64,000 nucleotides of DNA from Leminorella richardii (GTDB taxonomy: Bacteria; Pseudomonadota; Gammaproteobacteria; Enterobacterales; Enterobacteriaceae). Of this stretch, positions 25,069-36,700 are shown piece by piece. The DNA lies in contig NZ_LS483470.1 in the NCBI RefSeq assembly GCF_900478135.1, forward strand, positions 3,371,001-3,435,000, given 5' to 3'. A model generated the notes under the pieces. It did not search any database, was not told the DNA's origin, and saw only the letters and a list, made by a program, of their open reading frames with translations. Each line of letters begins with the position of its first letter. The first letter of the stretch is position 1. The translations under genes and the position numbers were made by a program.

Positions 25069-25454
25069 AAATTAAGACAAATAGAGTCTCAATTACTCAA
25101 TAAAATCATGATGAATATTTATTTTTAACTGAAAACCATCTCATAAAAAATAAAAACTCATCCTATATTCATGATTCAATTCATTAAGGATAAGATTTAT
25201 TATGCCGGTGGATTTTATGTGTCACGCTTTAACAGTTGACCGTGATTCAGGTTGTTTAGCGTGGTAGATGATGTTAATCGGTAGGCTCTGGCAATCGACG
25301 TTGAACGCGATTAATGACAATAACAAAGCAGTGGACACTCTTCCCTTTCACTCCCCATTCGTCTTTAAGAAAGTCAGGTTCTAGGCGGGTCTTGCCACTC
25401 TATGAGTAGAAAGCCCCGCCCAGAACCTAAAATAGACGGCTATTTAGGCCTGCA
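25069..25454. other. Intergenic stretch with a long inverted repeat
   Basis: No gene is seen in these bases. A 14-bp interrupted inverted repeat, AGGTTCT-GGCGGG (25376-25389) with CCCGCC-AGAACCT (25415-25428), lies before the acuI stop and could act as its terminator on the minus strand (followed there by GACTTTCTT). Confidence 0.6.
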
Positions 25455-26442
25455 TTAACCCTGCAAATTGACGACGACTCGGCCTCTTATTTTACCATCC
25501 ATTAATTGAGCGATAGCGGGGATAACGCCATCCAAGGATATTTCTGAACTGATTTTATCGAGCAGCGCGGCGTCGACAATTTCAGCCAGTCGATCCCAGG
25601 CCTGAACTCTGTCTTCATAAGAGCGCATGACACTGTCTATTCCGGCGAGCGTAACGCCGCGTAATATGAACGGGGCAACATTGCTGTTGAAGTCCATCCC
25701 CTGAGCCAGACCGCAGGCGGCTACAGTTCCACCGTAAGCGGTACTGGCACAGACGTTCGCCAACGTGTGGCTTCCCACGCTGTCGATTGCCGCCGCCCAG
25801 CGCTCTTTCATTAAGGGCTTACCCGCTTCTGAAAGCTCTTTTCTATCGATAACTTCCGCTGCGCCAAGCTCATTCATCAAATAGTTAGACTCTTCAATAC
25901 GTCCCGTTGAGGCAATCACCTGATAGCCTAGACGCGACAGGATGGCGATTGAAAAGCTCCCAACGCCGCCGTTGGCACCTGTCACTAATACTTTACCGCT
26001 CTGAGGCGTAATACCGTTCTTTTCCAACGCAATCACTGACAGCATCGCCGTGTAGCCTGCGGTTCCGATGGCCATAGTTTGCTTTGGCGTTAGCCCTTTA
26101 GGCATGGGAACAAGCCATTGACTATTGAGCCGAGCGATTTGAGCAAGCCCACCCCAGTGTTTCTCACCAACGCCCCCATCCATTAAGAAGCACCTCATCC
26201 CCAACGCTATATTGAGACGTTGAACTCTCTATCACTGTTCCCGCTAAATCGATACCCGGCACCATAGGGAACTTGCGTACTACCGGACTTTTTCCCGTAA
26301 TGGCCAGTCCGTCTTTATAATTTAAGGAGGAGTAGCTGACCTTAACCGTGACGTCCCCTTCAGGCAGCGATGCTTTATCAATATCCACAACGTCCGCACA
26401 ATACGTATTCTCGTCTTTATTCACTAAAATACCTTTAAACAT
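25455..26442 (-). pseudogene. acuI: Acrylyl-CoA reductase AcuI/YhdH family, frameshifted
   Basis: Two overlapping frames join into one zinc-free medium-chain dehydrogenase/reductase matching E. coli AcuI (YhdH, about 324 residues). The first (26442-26164) has LPEGDVTVKVSYSSLNYKDGLAITGK and ends ...LLNGWGRW. The second continues GGVGEKHWGGLAQIARL, with the NADPH motif GANGGVGS and C-terminal GRVVVNLQ. The break is in a run of five G on the coding strand (C5 at 26173-26177); removing one G restores GWGVGEKHWGG, as in E. coli. AcuI reduces toxic acryloyl-CoA with NADPH. The homopolymer position makes a sequencing error as likely as a real mutation. An AcuR-type operator lies upstream at 26548-26566. 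Confidence 0.85.
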
Positions 26443-26547
26443 ACTATTTTCCTTTTATAAGCCCATGATATTTTGATAAAACCCACATTCAATAAAACGA
26501 ATAAACGTATTTAAATAACAGCACGCTCCTAGAACCCAGTAAAAAAA

Positions 26548-26566
26548 TATAGACCGTTCGTCTATA
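26548..26566. promoter_or_regulatory. AcuR/NemR-type operator upstream of acuI
   Basis: TATAGACCGTTCGTCTATA has 7-bp inverted arms TATAGAC/GTCTATA around CGTTC. It differs by one base from 27248-27266 before the TetR gene. It lies between the regulator's stop and the acuI start. Confidence 0.8.
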
Positions 26567-26580
26567 AAAAATGAAAAAAT

Positions 26581-27213
26581 TTACCGGGGCAGCATGCTAA
26601 TAAAATTATTGATGAAAATGCTCATTGGCTCTTGGTCTTTAACAAGCTTGGCGCGCATAACCGCGCCTTCCCACCCGATCCAAAAAAATGCAGCTAGCGC
26701 GTTACAGTCCGCGCGTGACGATATCTCACCGACGGTTTGTGCCTCTTGTAAACAGCGCGCAATGCGACTCTGCCAGTCGATAAGAATGTCATTCAGAATC
26801 TCTCTGTATCCATCGGGCAGTGTGGCCACCTCCTGACCAAGATTGCCGACTAGGCAGCCCCGCTCAAAAGCGTATTTTTCCATTCCCCGCTTTGCATCTT
26901 CATAAAACGAATATATGCGCTTTAGCGGCGTCAGGGAGTTATCAAGCAGGCATTTATCCAGTTTATACGCGAAGTAGCGAGAGTAACTCGCCATGATTTC
27001 TCGGCCAAACGACTCTTTACTCTCAAAATAATAGTAAAAAGACCCCTTTGGAACGCCGACTCTTTTCAAAATCCCGTCGATATCTGAAGTCATGTAGCCG
27101 CGTTCAGTGAGCATTTCGATACCGCTGCGGATCAGGGCATTCTTTGTATCAGGATTATCCCTTGGATGCTTTGGAGGGCGCCCTCTGCGCGGCTTTACTT
27201 CAGAAATGCTCAT
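26581..27213 (-). CDS. acuR: TetR-family repressor, AcuR-like
   Basis: A 210-residue TetR regulator. A basic N-terminal tail with RRGRPPKHP precedes the helix-turn-helix (about residues 25-70), ending in the recognition motif VGVPKGSFYYYFESKESFG, typical of the AcuR/NemR group. The ligand domain has one conserved cysteine in AFERGCLVGNLGQEVA (about 120), the position used for electrophile sensing in NemR. AcuR represses acuI in Rhodobacter and responds to acrylate. Here it lies upstream of acuI in the same direction, and near-identical 19-bp palindromes stand before both genes, so joint derepression by acrylate or a similar electrophile is likely. Confidence 0.85.
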   Translation of the reverse strand: MSISEVKPRRGRPPKHPRDNPDTKNALIRSGIEMLTERGYMTSDIDGILKRVGVPKGSFYYYFESKESFGREIMASYSRYFAYKLDKCLLDNSLTPLKRIYSFYEDAKRGMEKYAFERGCLVGNLGQEVATLPDGYREILNDILIDWQSRIARCLQEAQTVGEISSRADCNALAAFFWIGWEGAVMRAKLVKDQEPMSIFINNFISMLPR

Positions 27214-27247
27214 TGTTTACCTGCACCGTTTGTTTGCGTTCAAACAA

Positions 27248-27266
27248 TATAGACCGATCGTCTATA
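27248..27266. promoter_or_regulatory. AcuR/NemR-type operator upstream of the TetR gene
   Basis: TATAGACCGATCGTCTATA has 7-bp arms around CGATC, 34 bases before the TetR start. It also covers the stop codon of the lipoprotein gene at 27262-27264. Confidence 0.82.
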
Positions 27267-27631
27267 AAAAAATAGAACTATTTTTGACGACTTCACTAAA
27301 CCCATGCTGCTGTATAAGCCACAGGCCAGACCGGCGGTAGACCGTTCTATTTTCTACCTGACCCCGTTGATCAAAGCTTATTTCATAGTCCAGCTGAGCA
27401 CCTTGGTCGTTAATAAGATAAATCTTGGCTGTTTTAACACGGTGATAAAACATATTGGCCTGAACTCCGCCAATGAGGATTACACTATTAGAATAGTGAA
27501 CCATATTATTAGAATAGGCTTTTTTACTAAGAGGCTCTTCTGAACTATTCGGACTACAGCCAGTCATCACCGCCAGCGAGAGCAAAAAGGTTACCGATAG
27601 CAGCTTTTTTCTTTTATAAAATTTTTAACAT
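27262..27631 (-). pseudogene. Small lipoprotein with a probable one-base shift near its start
   Basis: The open frame 27585-27262 reads LSLAVMTGCSPNSSEEP..., a lipobox (MTGC) followed by about 95 residues without known domain (VILIGGVQANMFYHRVKTAKIYLIND). It has no usable start: TTG 27585 leaves a signal peptide of only nine residues. In another frame ATG 27631, after AGGGATG, reads MLKIL and then stops. Removing one A from the A5 run (T5 at 27622-27626) gives MLKFYKRKKLLSVTFLLSLAVMTGC, a complete lipoprotein signal. Either the gene is freshly broken or the base is a sequence error. Function unknown. Confidence 0.55.
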
Positions 27632-27756
27632 GAAAACATCCCTATTCATCATCCACTGAGTTGACTAACGTAACTGAATACTACCATTACAGAAAAATTA
27701 TCCAATATGGTCATACAGTTATACAATTTTTATAATACATCCACCCTTCCCAAAGC

Positions 27757-28641
27757 CTACAGCAGCGTTTCCAGCCACTCAGCAAATGCACGCACCTTGC
27801 GAGAAAGATGGCGGTGTGGATAAAGCAGTGACAGCTTGCGTGGCGGAACAGGGTGATTCGGTAAAACTTCCACCAGCTGTCCGCTGTCGATGTACGGCTG
27901 TAAAAAGATATTCATCCCCTGTAGCAGCCCCAGTCCCGCCAGCCCTGCGGCGATGTAGGCTTCAGAATTATCCAGCACCAGCCGGCCCGGCAGACGTACT
28001 TCCTCTGTCCCCGACGCGCTCTGAAACATCCATGACATCGTCCGACGACTGCTGCTGTTGATCCAGTTGACGGCCCGGTGTCGCTGTAGATCCTCGAGGG
28101 TCTCAGGAATGCCGTAAGCCCCAAGATAGGCCGGACTGGCGCAAGTGGTCATACTGATATTGCCCAGAGGCCGGGCAATATAGTCACCGTCCTCCAGCGC
28201 CCCCATGCGCAACACGCAGTCAAGGCCGTTGCGCAGCATGTCCCGACGCCGATCGGAGCTGCTCAGTACAATTTCAATCTCGGGATACGCACGATAAAAA
28301 TCAGGCAGATTGGGCACCACCAATTGAGTAGCAAAAGAGGTCGGCATATCCACGCGCAGTTGACCACACAGAGGCCTATCGACGGCAAACGTCTCCAGCA
28401 GGTCGTCTGACTGAGCCAGCAGCGGTTTACTCCGGTGATAAAACGCCTCCCCTTCGGGCGTCAGATGAATACGCCGCGTAGTGCGCTGTAGCAGGCGCGC
28501 GCCGCAGTGCACCTCAAGCTGCTGTACGGCCTTCGTCACAGCTGGCCGATGAATTTGCAGATTTTCCGCCGCCTGGCTAAAACTGCCCGACTCAACAATC
28601 TCGATAAAAATTTTAATCAGTTCATAAAGGTTGATATGCAT
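27757..28641 (-). CDS. LysR-family transcriptional regulator
   Basis: A 294-residue LysR regulator with an N-terminal winged helix-turn-helix (IFIEIVESGSFSQAAENLQIHRPAVTKAVQQLE, residues 11-43) and a substrate-binding domain including LRVDMPTSFATQLVVPNL (about 95) and DCVLRMGALEDGDYIARPLG (about 140), the CrgA/AaeR-like subgroup. It is divergent from the nitronate monooxygenase-like gene with 199 bases between, so it is the probable regulator of that gene. The inducer is unknown. Confidence 0.9.
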   Translation of the reverse strand: MHINLYELIKIFIEIVESGSFSQAAENLQIHRPAVTKAVQQLEVHCGARLLQRTTRRIHLTPEGEAFYHRSKPLLAQSDDLLETFAVDRPLCGQLRVDMPTSFATQLVVPNLPDFYRAYPEIEIVLSSSDRRRDMLRNGLDCVLRMGALEDGDYIARPLGNISMTTCASPAYLGAYGIPETLEDLQRHRAVNWINSSSRRTMSWMFQSASGTEEVRLPGRLVLDNSEAYIAAGLAGLGLLQGMNIFLQPYIDSGQLVEVLPNHPVPPRKLSLLYPHRHLSRKVRAFAEWLETLL

Positions 28642-28840
28642 GTCGTGCGCGCTCTGGAAGCAAAGAAAGGCTGTCAGGTATCTCTATTGTCACCCATTTT
28701 TCCACTATTACAAAATCAGTAATTCTGTTTTAAGGATTAGACCGTTTTTCCGAATAATAGTCAGAGGTAGAATCTGCTTTATCGTATCAGCGGCCGTGTA
28801 GCCAGCGCCGTTCAAAATACATCTATAAGGAAATCACGTT

Positions 28841-29818
28841 ATGCAAAGCAACAAGATCTGCCAGATTCTGGGCATAGAAAAACCGGTTATTCAGGGGCCG
28901 CTCTCGTGGCTAACCGATGCCCGACTGGTCGCCGCCGTCAGTAACGCCGGTGGGCTGGGCGTGCTGGGGCCAAACGCTGGCTTAACGGCAGAAACGGCGG
29001 CGTCCACACCGGAAGAAACGGCGGAAAAAATGCGCGAAGAAATTCGCAAAACCAAAGCTCTTACCCAAAAGCCTTTCGCCATCAACCTAATCCCTACGCC
29101 TGAGAACGACGTTTGGACACCGCCTATCATGCAGGTCATAAAGGAAGAAGGGGTCAAAGCCGTTGTCTATACCGGCTACGGTGAAGAAGCCATCATCCCT
29201 GCTCTATTTAACGAACTGAAAGAAGCCGGTATTAAAATCATCTACCGCGACCTTAATCCTACCCCGGGAAATGCCCAGCAGGCAGAAAGCGCCGGCGCAG
29301 ATGTGATAGTGGCTACGGGGTTTGATGAAGGAGGCACACTGCCCGGTACTGCCCTTGGTACGTTTTCCATCGTGCCGATGATTGTCGACGCAGTACAAAA
29401 CGTCCCCGTCCTAGCTGCTGGTGGTATCACCGATAACCGCACCGCCAAAGCTGCTCACGCGCTTGGGGCGCAAGGGGTCTTTGCGGGCTCGGTCTTTATT
29501 AGCACAGTGGAAAGCCGCGTCCCCCAATCGATAAAAGATAAAATCGTCGAAGCCAACGGGCTGGATTTGCTTCTGTTCCGCACTCTTCCCGACTATTACC
29601 GCTCGCTGCCCGGCAAGCTGACAAACAAACTGGTTGAGATGGATCGGGCAGGAGCGACGCGTGAAGAGCTGGGCAAAACCATGGGGGGTCTACGAGGTCT
29701 GCGTATCGGCATGCTAGAAGGAAATATCGACGAGGGATATATCTCACTGGGTACCGGCATTGGCAGCATCAGGCGCGTTCAAAGCGTTGCTGAAGTGGTC
29801 AATGAGCTCACCGCCTAA
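28841..29818 (+). CDS. Nitronate monooxygenase-like flavin oxidoreductase
   Basis: A 325-residue FMN-dependent TIM-barrel protein of the nitronate monooxygenase / 2-nitropropane dioxygenase family. The blocks KPVIQGPLSWLTDARLVAAVSNAGGLGVLG (residues 14-43), ADVIVATGFDEGGTLPG (about 153) with the phosphate loop, and VPVLAAGGITDNRTAKAAHALGAQGVFAGSVFI (about 188) are characteristic. The usual catalytic histidine region (GxEAGGH) reads GFDEGGT here, so activity on nitronates may differ. ATG 28841 follows AAGGAA. Regulation by the divergent LysR gene is likely. Confidence 0.85.
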   Translation: MQSNKICQILGIEKPVIQGPLSWLTDARLVAAVSNAGGLGVLGPNAGLTAETAASTPEETAEKMREEIRKTKALTQKPFAINLIPTPENDVWTPPIMQVIKEEGVKAVVYTGYGEEAIIPALFNELKEAGIKIIYRDLNPTPGNAQQAESAGADVIVATGFDEGGTLPGTALGTFSIVPMIVDAVQNVPVLAAGGITDNRTAKAAHALGAQGVFAGSVFISTVESRVPQSIKDKIVEANGLDLLLFRTLPDYYRSLPGKLTNKLVEMDRAGATREELGKTMGGLRGLRIGMLEGNIDEGYISLGTGIGSIRRVQSVAEVVNELTA

Positions 29819-29863
29819 GGGCTATCGTTGAGCTACTGAGCTATTTACCGAGTTCTTCACTGA

Positions 29864-29888
29864 GTTGTGCAGGCTGCTCCTGCACAAC
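29864..29888. terminator. Hairpin between convergent genes
   Basis: A perfect 10-bp stem GTTGTGCAGG/CCTGCACAAC with a five-base loop lies between the flavin oxidoreductase and the CsaA-like gene. It lacks a T-run on either side, so it may be a transcription barrier or mRNA end rather than a classic terminator. Confidence 0.55.
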
Positions 29889-29934
29889 CCCCAAGTATTC
29901 TGGCTTTACTGAACGCCTGGGATAATAAATAGCG

Positions 29935-30273
29935 CTATAAAAGCTTAGTCCCAAGCGGTGCTTCTTTATCCGGAACGCAGAGTATCACGCCGCCGTCACG
30001 ATCGTGGAACCCGGTCACCAGGCATTCTGACTGAATGGGCCCAATTTGTTTTTTAGGAAAATTCACTACGGCAACGACCTGTTTTCCAATCAACTCTTCG
30101 ATTGTGTAGTGGTGAGTAATTTGCGCACTGCTTTTTCGAACGCCAATTTCCTCACCAAAATCAACGTGCAGTATATAAGAAGGATTTCTTGCTTTAGGGA
30201 AAGGCTCCGCGCTAATAATTTTTCCTACTCTGAGCTCAACGCTTAAGAAGTCTTCAAACGTAATTTCATTCAT
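29935..30273 (-). CDS. csaA: CsaA-like tRNA-binding-domain protein
   Basis: A 112-residue protein consisting of one OB-fold tRNA-binding domain (EMAP/Arc1p type), similar to CsaA of Bacillus and the C-terminal domain of MetG: FLSVELRVGKIISAEPFPKARNPSYILHVDFGEEIGVRKSSAQITHHY, then GKQVVAVVNFPKKQIGPIQSECLVTGF. CsaA has been described as chaperone-like and tRNA-binding. ATG 30273 with AAGG eight bases upstream is preferred over TTG 30291. Confidence 0.9.
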   Translation of the reverse strand: MNEITFEDFLSVELRVGKIISAEPFPKARNPSYILHVDFGEEIGVRKSSAQITHHYTIEELIGKQVVAVVNFPKKQIGPIQSECLVTGFHDRDGGVILCVPDKEAPLGTKLL

Positions 30274-30777
30274 TTCATTAACCTTATTCAAGAAATATCC
30301 TGAATGCGAATCCCTTACGAATAGGAGACGTCCATAGTAATAAAAAACTAAACGGCTATCTACGTCGGTCCCGCCACAGCTTGCTAAATCAGGCTACCAG
30401 CGCCTGATGGTGCACGCGAACTAACCGTCAGCGCCAAGCAAATTTATTCTTAACCCTGTAAAGCATCATTTAAAACGACACATTAATATTATAAGCATGC
30501 TTATATTACATCTTTATAGCAAGTACTCCTCAATAATTTCCAGACCCACATCCTTTATTTATGCATGGGTATTTTCACCCTCTTTAACCGAATTTTTATT
30601 TTCTACACATATCAATCAATTCAATAAAACCACAAGGATCCACAGAAACTTCAGGGATATTTTCAGTGCATCGTCCTAGATTATTGGCTATTCCAAACTA
30701 CACTTCTACGAATCGGCAGATTACTAGCATATATAACAGCTGCCGTGGTTAAATTTTTATTCTGTGGAGCACCACCC
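30274..30777. other. AT-rich intergenic region before the autotransporter
   Basis: These 504 bases contain no credible gene. The divergent promoters of the CsaA-like gene and the large autotransporter must lie here; no operator palindrome stands out. Confidence 0.6.
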
Positions 30778-33700
30778 ATGAACAAATCATATCGCGTTGT
30801 TTTTAATTTTAATTTAGGCATATGGATTGCTGTTGGTGAGTTTGCCCGAGGGAAAAAGAAAGCAGGAAAAAGCCTCACTGCACGAATCAAACCACGCGCT
30901 TTAATGCTGCCGTTACTTTTCTTAACAAATTATGTTTACGCCGCTGACTGTACATCGACGCAGCTGCCGCCGGTTGCCGGGGCAAGTGCCGGGGTCTATG
31001 AATGTTATGTGTCCGGCGCACTACAGGATACCAATGGCGATGGCAAAATCGACGCTATCGATACAACCAACTCAGCAAACTATAAAAATAGAAATCAGGT
31101 ATTTAATAGCGATACCGTCTTTTCATTAAGCAACGGCGTTCAGTGGCTGCCGGCGGTAAACGGCCCAACCACGCCGCTGCCGGTAGACTATGTCAACGCC
31201 TCTGACCTCTACGACAAAGGCGCGCTGACGATAACCGACAAAAATGGCAACGTGCTAACCTCGCTCCCCACCATTGACGACTGGAATCTGGACGCCACTG
31301 GCGGGAAAACGCAAATCAGCTGGGTGAAAACCGACGGCACCACCGGTTACGCTGACGTTTACGATATCGACGGCATTGGCATCACCAAAGACATCAACGC
31401 AGCGACCGGCTTTGCGGCACAAATCATTACCTCCCAGCCAACAGAGCCGTTTATCAACCTAACGCTGGCCACCATTAGCGGAGCCGCCAAGCTCGATCTG
31501 GTCAGTAACGGCGTACAAAATGCCGACGGCTTTGCCATTGACTGGCAGCCGGGTCAGGTAAAACAAAGCTCGTTCTTCGTCGCTGAAAACGGCGGCACAA
31601 TCAATCAGGCAGCAGACACGCCAATCCGAGTCACCTTTGCCTATACAGACGGCGTAAATAACCCAACAGACAACACTCCCGTGTCCGGCGACTTTGGCCC
31701 GACTAAAGTACTGTCAGGCTCCAGCGTCACCTTTCAAGGCGCTAACTACGTTATTGACTCGAAAGATGCCCTGAACCGCTACAACCAGGCACTGATCGCC
31801 GCGATTCAGGACAACACCCTGACCGCCTCAGATTATGAGTCCTGGTTCCGCAAGGCGTTTAAAGACGGCTCACCGGAATATACTTACACCTACGATCCGT
31901 CAAAAGTTGACTATACCGACTACTACATCACGCCAGAGATGCGAGCCAGTATCGGCAAACGAGCCATTTTTGAGGCTGACGGCACTGGAGTCGTGAATCT
32001 CAATGCTAACGTGGCGGCTATCGGGCAGCCGTCGATTCAGGCCTATAACGCCTGGGCGCACGACGGCGGAACGGTAAATAACCACGGCGACGTGATTGTA
32101 AACAATGCAGGCACACAAAACGCCCTGATCGAAAGCGGCGCTGCTTTTAACAATACCGGTACTCTGACCTTTAACGTCGACGGCACCAACTGGGCGGATC
32201 AGGTGGCAAACAGCGGCTCGGTGTATACCAACACCGCCAGCGGCGTCATCTCTGTGTCCACCTCAAAGAAAAACAATGCCGGGGGCTCATACCCTAACCG
32301 CTACGCGAAATACAGCCGTAACGTCGCCACTGAAGTGCTGGACGGCGCATCGGCTATCAACCAGGGAAGCTACTTTATCGGTACCAGCGAGCCGTCGGGC
32401 AGCGTTGGCACCGCAACCGGTGTGCATATTGTTAACTCAGGCAGCTTCCTCAATAGCGGCACCATGACCATCGGTAAAAACGCCAGCGGCGGTGACGTCA
32501 CCCTAAAAGGCGGTTCAAACGCGGAAACGCTGTACGTCGATGAGTCTTACAACGCTGCCAGCGCCTATGTGAATAACAGCGGCGCAGCTATCTCCATGCG
32601 TAACGACGGCACCATCAACATTAACCGTACCGCGCAAAACAGCGTGGCGATGAATATCGGCGAAGATCCGGTTCTGTCCAACACCACCGGCTCGGTATTT
32701 GTGCCGAAAAACGTCACCGTTGAGAATACCGGCACCATTAACGTGAACGGCAAGAACAGCGCCGGGCTTAAAGCGGCGGGCGCATTTACCCTTGCCAACA
32801 GCGACAGAATTATCAATACCGGCATCATTAACGTCACTGGTGCGGGCAGCTCCGGTATTTTTGCCGCCTCAGGGGCTGAAATCATCAATGACGGCAGTGT
32901 TGTTGTCACCGGTACGGCCTCCCTGAACAACCGCGCCTACGGTATTCGGGCAGACAATGCCACCGTCTCGCTGGAAAGCAACAGCTCTCTGACGGTTAAA
33001 GGCAGCTACACCACCGGTCTGTATGCGCGCACCGGCGGCCAGATTAACGTTAACGGCGGCACCATCGCCGTCCCCGTAGACGCCAATGCCACCAACCAAG
33101 TGGTGTTCTGGGTCTCCGGTAAAAATGCCGAAGGCGTTACCTCCACCATCAATTTCTCCAACCCAACTAACTACTCGCTGGAGAATAACAATTCGACGCT
33201 GTTCCGCGTCGATCAGGGCGCGACCTACAACGGCAACAGCTCTAATCTGGAAACTGTCAACGTCGACGGCGACGGCTCTAACGGCTATACCATCGCCACC
33301 CGAGGCACGACCTTTATCAGCAGCGCGACAACGCTCAACGTCAACGGCGCTGGTGCTACCGGCATTAACGTCAACAGCGGTGCGGGTACCGACAACAGGG
33401 TCAATCTGACCAGAGACACGGAGATTTCGGTCAACGGCAGAGGCGCAACTATCGCCACCGTAGACGGCAACACCTACGACGTGCTCGGCAATAAAGTCGG
33501 TCAGGACGGCGCTAAGCTGATTACTGAAGCACAGCTGAAAGCGGGTAACGGCGGCCAAGTAGCTGAAAACGCTATCGGCTACAAGATCATCAACAAAGGC
33601 GAGCTGGTGCAAAACGGCACCATCAACTTCAGCAACGCCTCTAACACCACCGGTGTGTACATTGACGGCGGCACGCTCACCAACAACGGCGCCATTACTT

Positions 33701-36700
33701 CTAACGGCATCGGCGTGGACGTCTATCAAACCGGCTCCGACACATCAGTGGTGAACAACGCCAGCGACATTACGGCTATCAACGGCACTGCGGCCATTCG
33801 CCTGAATAACCGCGCCTCTCTGAAAGTCGGCGGCAGCGGCACTATCACCGGCCACGGCACAGCGGATGCGATTCGCGTCATGTCCGGCGCCAGCCTGACC
33901 ACCGACGGCGCTAAAATTGTCGTCAACGGTACCGGTAGCGGCATTCATTTCCTAAATACTGCCAGCGATGCCGCAGGCAGCACCTTCCACTTATCCGGCT
34001 CGGGCACAATTAGCGTGACGGGAAACAACGCTGCCGGGATCACCCTCGAAGGCCAGAACAGCAGCGGTAATCCGACCATGTCCAACGCCAATATGGACAC
34101 CCGAGGTTCTGAACAGCTGATTATTAACGTTAACGCGCTGGGGGGTAATGGCATCGTTACCAATACCTCCGGCTACGTGTATTCCGGCACCAGCGTTAAT
34201 ATCAACTCCGCTGACGGTCAGTCGGCTCTGGTCGTTAAGGGCACCACCACGGACATCCAGCAGGCGGGTAACCTGACGTCTCAGTCAACGAGCTCTGCCG
34301 TGGTTGACCTGACGCAGTTAAGCAATCCAACCTCTACACTGGGCTTTGCCAACAGCGGCAAAATTACCGCTAGCGGCGGCGGGCTGGCAGTAGACGCGGC
34401 AACACATTCCGGCAAAGTGAACTTCTCTAACACCGGTTCGGGGAACATCACCGGCGGCGTTGCGCTGGGCAGCGGCGGCAACAGCATTCTGCTGCGCGAC
34501 AGCAGCAGCGTGGACGACGTGACTACCGGAAACGGCAACAACACCATCACCGTGCAAAATGCCGCTAAGCTCACCGGAACGCTAACAGCGGGCGACGGTG
34601 CAAACACCGTCAACCTGAAAGACACCAGCCAGACTAACGCCGTCACCCTTGGCAACGGCGGCAACGTGGTGAACGTGTACGGCGGCACCCTTAACGGCAC
34701 GCTGCTCTCCGGCTCAGGAAGCGATCGCTACTCGTTAATTGGCGTCAACGTCGGCAATGCCACTCCGGCACAGAGCGTCAACGCCTTTAGCACCCTGAAC
34801 GGCGGTGCGGGCATCGACCTGCTAACAGCCACTCAGAAAACCTGGTACACCCTGACCGACCCCAACAATATTCAAAACATTGAAAACCTCAGCGTGGAGC
34901 AAAACTCCACCTTTGAAGTGAAAAATATCAATCTGGCGCTGACGGACGCCGGCGCAGGCACCAACATCGTTAGCCTCGATAGCGGCAGTACCTACTTTAT
35001 TAACTTTGACGCCACGTCCACAGACTACCTGCTGCAGCAAAATATCCGGGGCGACGGCACCATTCGCACCAATACCAACGGCAAGATGTTCGACTTTGGC
35101 AATGCGGATTACACCCGAGACAACTTCACCGGTACTCTGGCACTGGGTAACGGCAGGATGAACGTGGATGGTGATAATACGATAGCGTTAACCAACGCCA
35201 CTCTACAGCTCGATACTGACGGTGTTGGCATACTGGAAAAAGGCCTGCCGACACAGGTTATTGGCGGCCTGCGGTTTAACGGCGGTACCCTACTGGTCGA
35301 AGAAGGCTTTATCGGCTCCAAGCAGAACCAGCTGCACAGCCACCTTCAGGTTACCGATCTGGATGTGAGAGGTGACGGTACCGTCAACGTTATTGCCGAC
35401 GGTTTTGACAACGACTACAACCCACAGCAGCAGCTAGAAGACCTTTCTCGTAAATCACTGCTGCGACAGGATGAAGGTAACCCGCTGGTAGCGATAGTCA
35501 ATGCGACCGGTACGGTGCTTGGTAAAGCCGTGGATCTCGATCTGGTTCTGACGGATCCTAACGGCAACCCGCTGCCTGACGATAGGGATCAGGATCAGGA
35601 CATTCGCCAGAACAATGAAACCGTTGCTATCGGCACCTACGGTATTGGCGGCACTACCGGCACCCTCGGCGATGGCCTGTACGCGGCCTACCTGCTCAAA
35701 CAGATAGACATTCTCAACGGTAAAACCGTCAATCTGGAAACTAGCCCGGGAGACACCAACAACTCTCTCGATCTAAGCGCTAAGCTGACCGGCACAGGCA
35801 ACGTGAGTATTAACGCTTATGGCACCTATCTGTCGCTTTCCAACAATAACAACAACTACACCGGCAGCACTGTGGTCAATCACGGGATCTTGATCCTTGG
35901 GGACAACAACGTGCTCGGCCAAGCAAACCAGCACACCAGCGCCCTTAATCTGGTGACCAACACGCAGGTGCAGTTTGGCTCAACAACGCAGTACGTCGGC
36001 CAGTTAAACAGCCAGCGCAGCAGCCTTGTTGCCCTTGAACAAGGCACGCTGAATATTTCCAACGGCGGCGTTGTTAACGGGCAAATCACCTCTGCGGCAA
36101 ACGCGTTCTTAAAAGTGAACGGCGGCACGCTGGACGTCACCGCAGCCAATACCGGCTACCACGGCACCACCGCCATTGCAGCTCCGGCCACGACCAACAT
36201 TTACCACGTTGCTGGCCTCGGTGACGGCGCTATTTCACTGGCGGGTATTTTGAACGTCACTAAGGCTGCGCCGGGTAACCTGATGAACGCTATCTCCGGC
36301 AGCGGAAAGGCAAATATCGTTAACGGCTCAGACGTCAACCTGACCGGCAACAACAGCGGCTTTAGCGGCAGCTTTAACATTGATGCCAAAAGCACTCTTC
36401 GCGCCTCTTCTGCGCAGAATATCGGTGACGACACGCCAAGCAGCGTTACACGCGCAGCGCCGCTGGCAAGCGGCACGCCTGCTGCCATTCACAACAGCGG
36501 CAGCCTCTGGCTGACCAACGCACAGGCGAAAACCTGGACCGTCAATAACCTGATCGACGGCACCGGTGACGTCTACAAACAGGGAGGCGGCACGCTGGCC
36601 CTCACCCAGTCCGCCGCGCAGTATACGGGTAAAACCTATGTGAATCAGGGGGCTCTCACCGCTGGTGAAGTCGCCTCAGCGATCACGGTGAAATCCTCTC

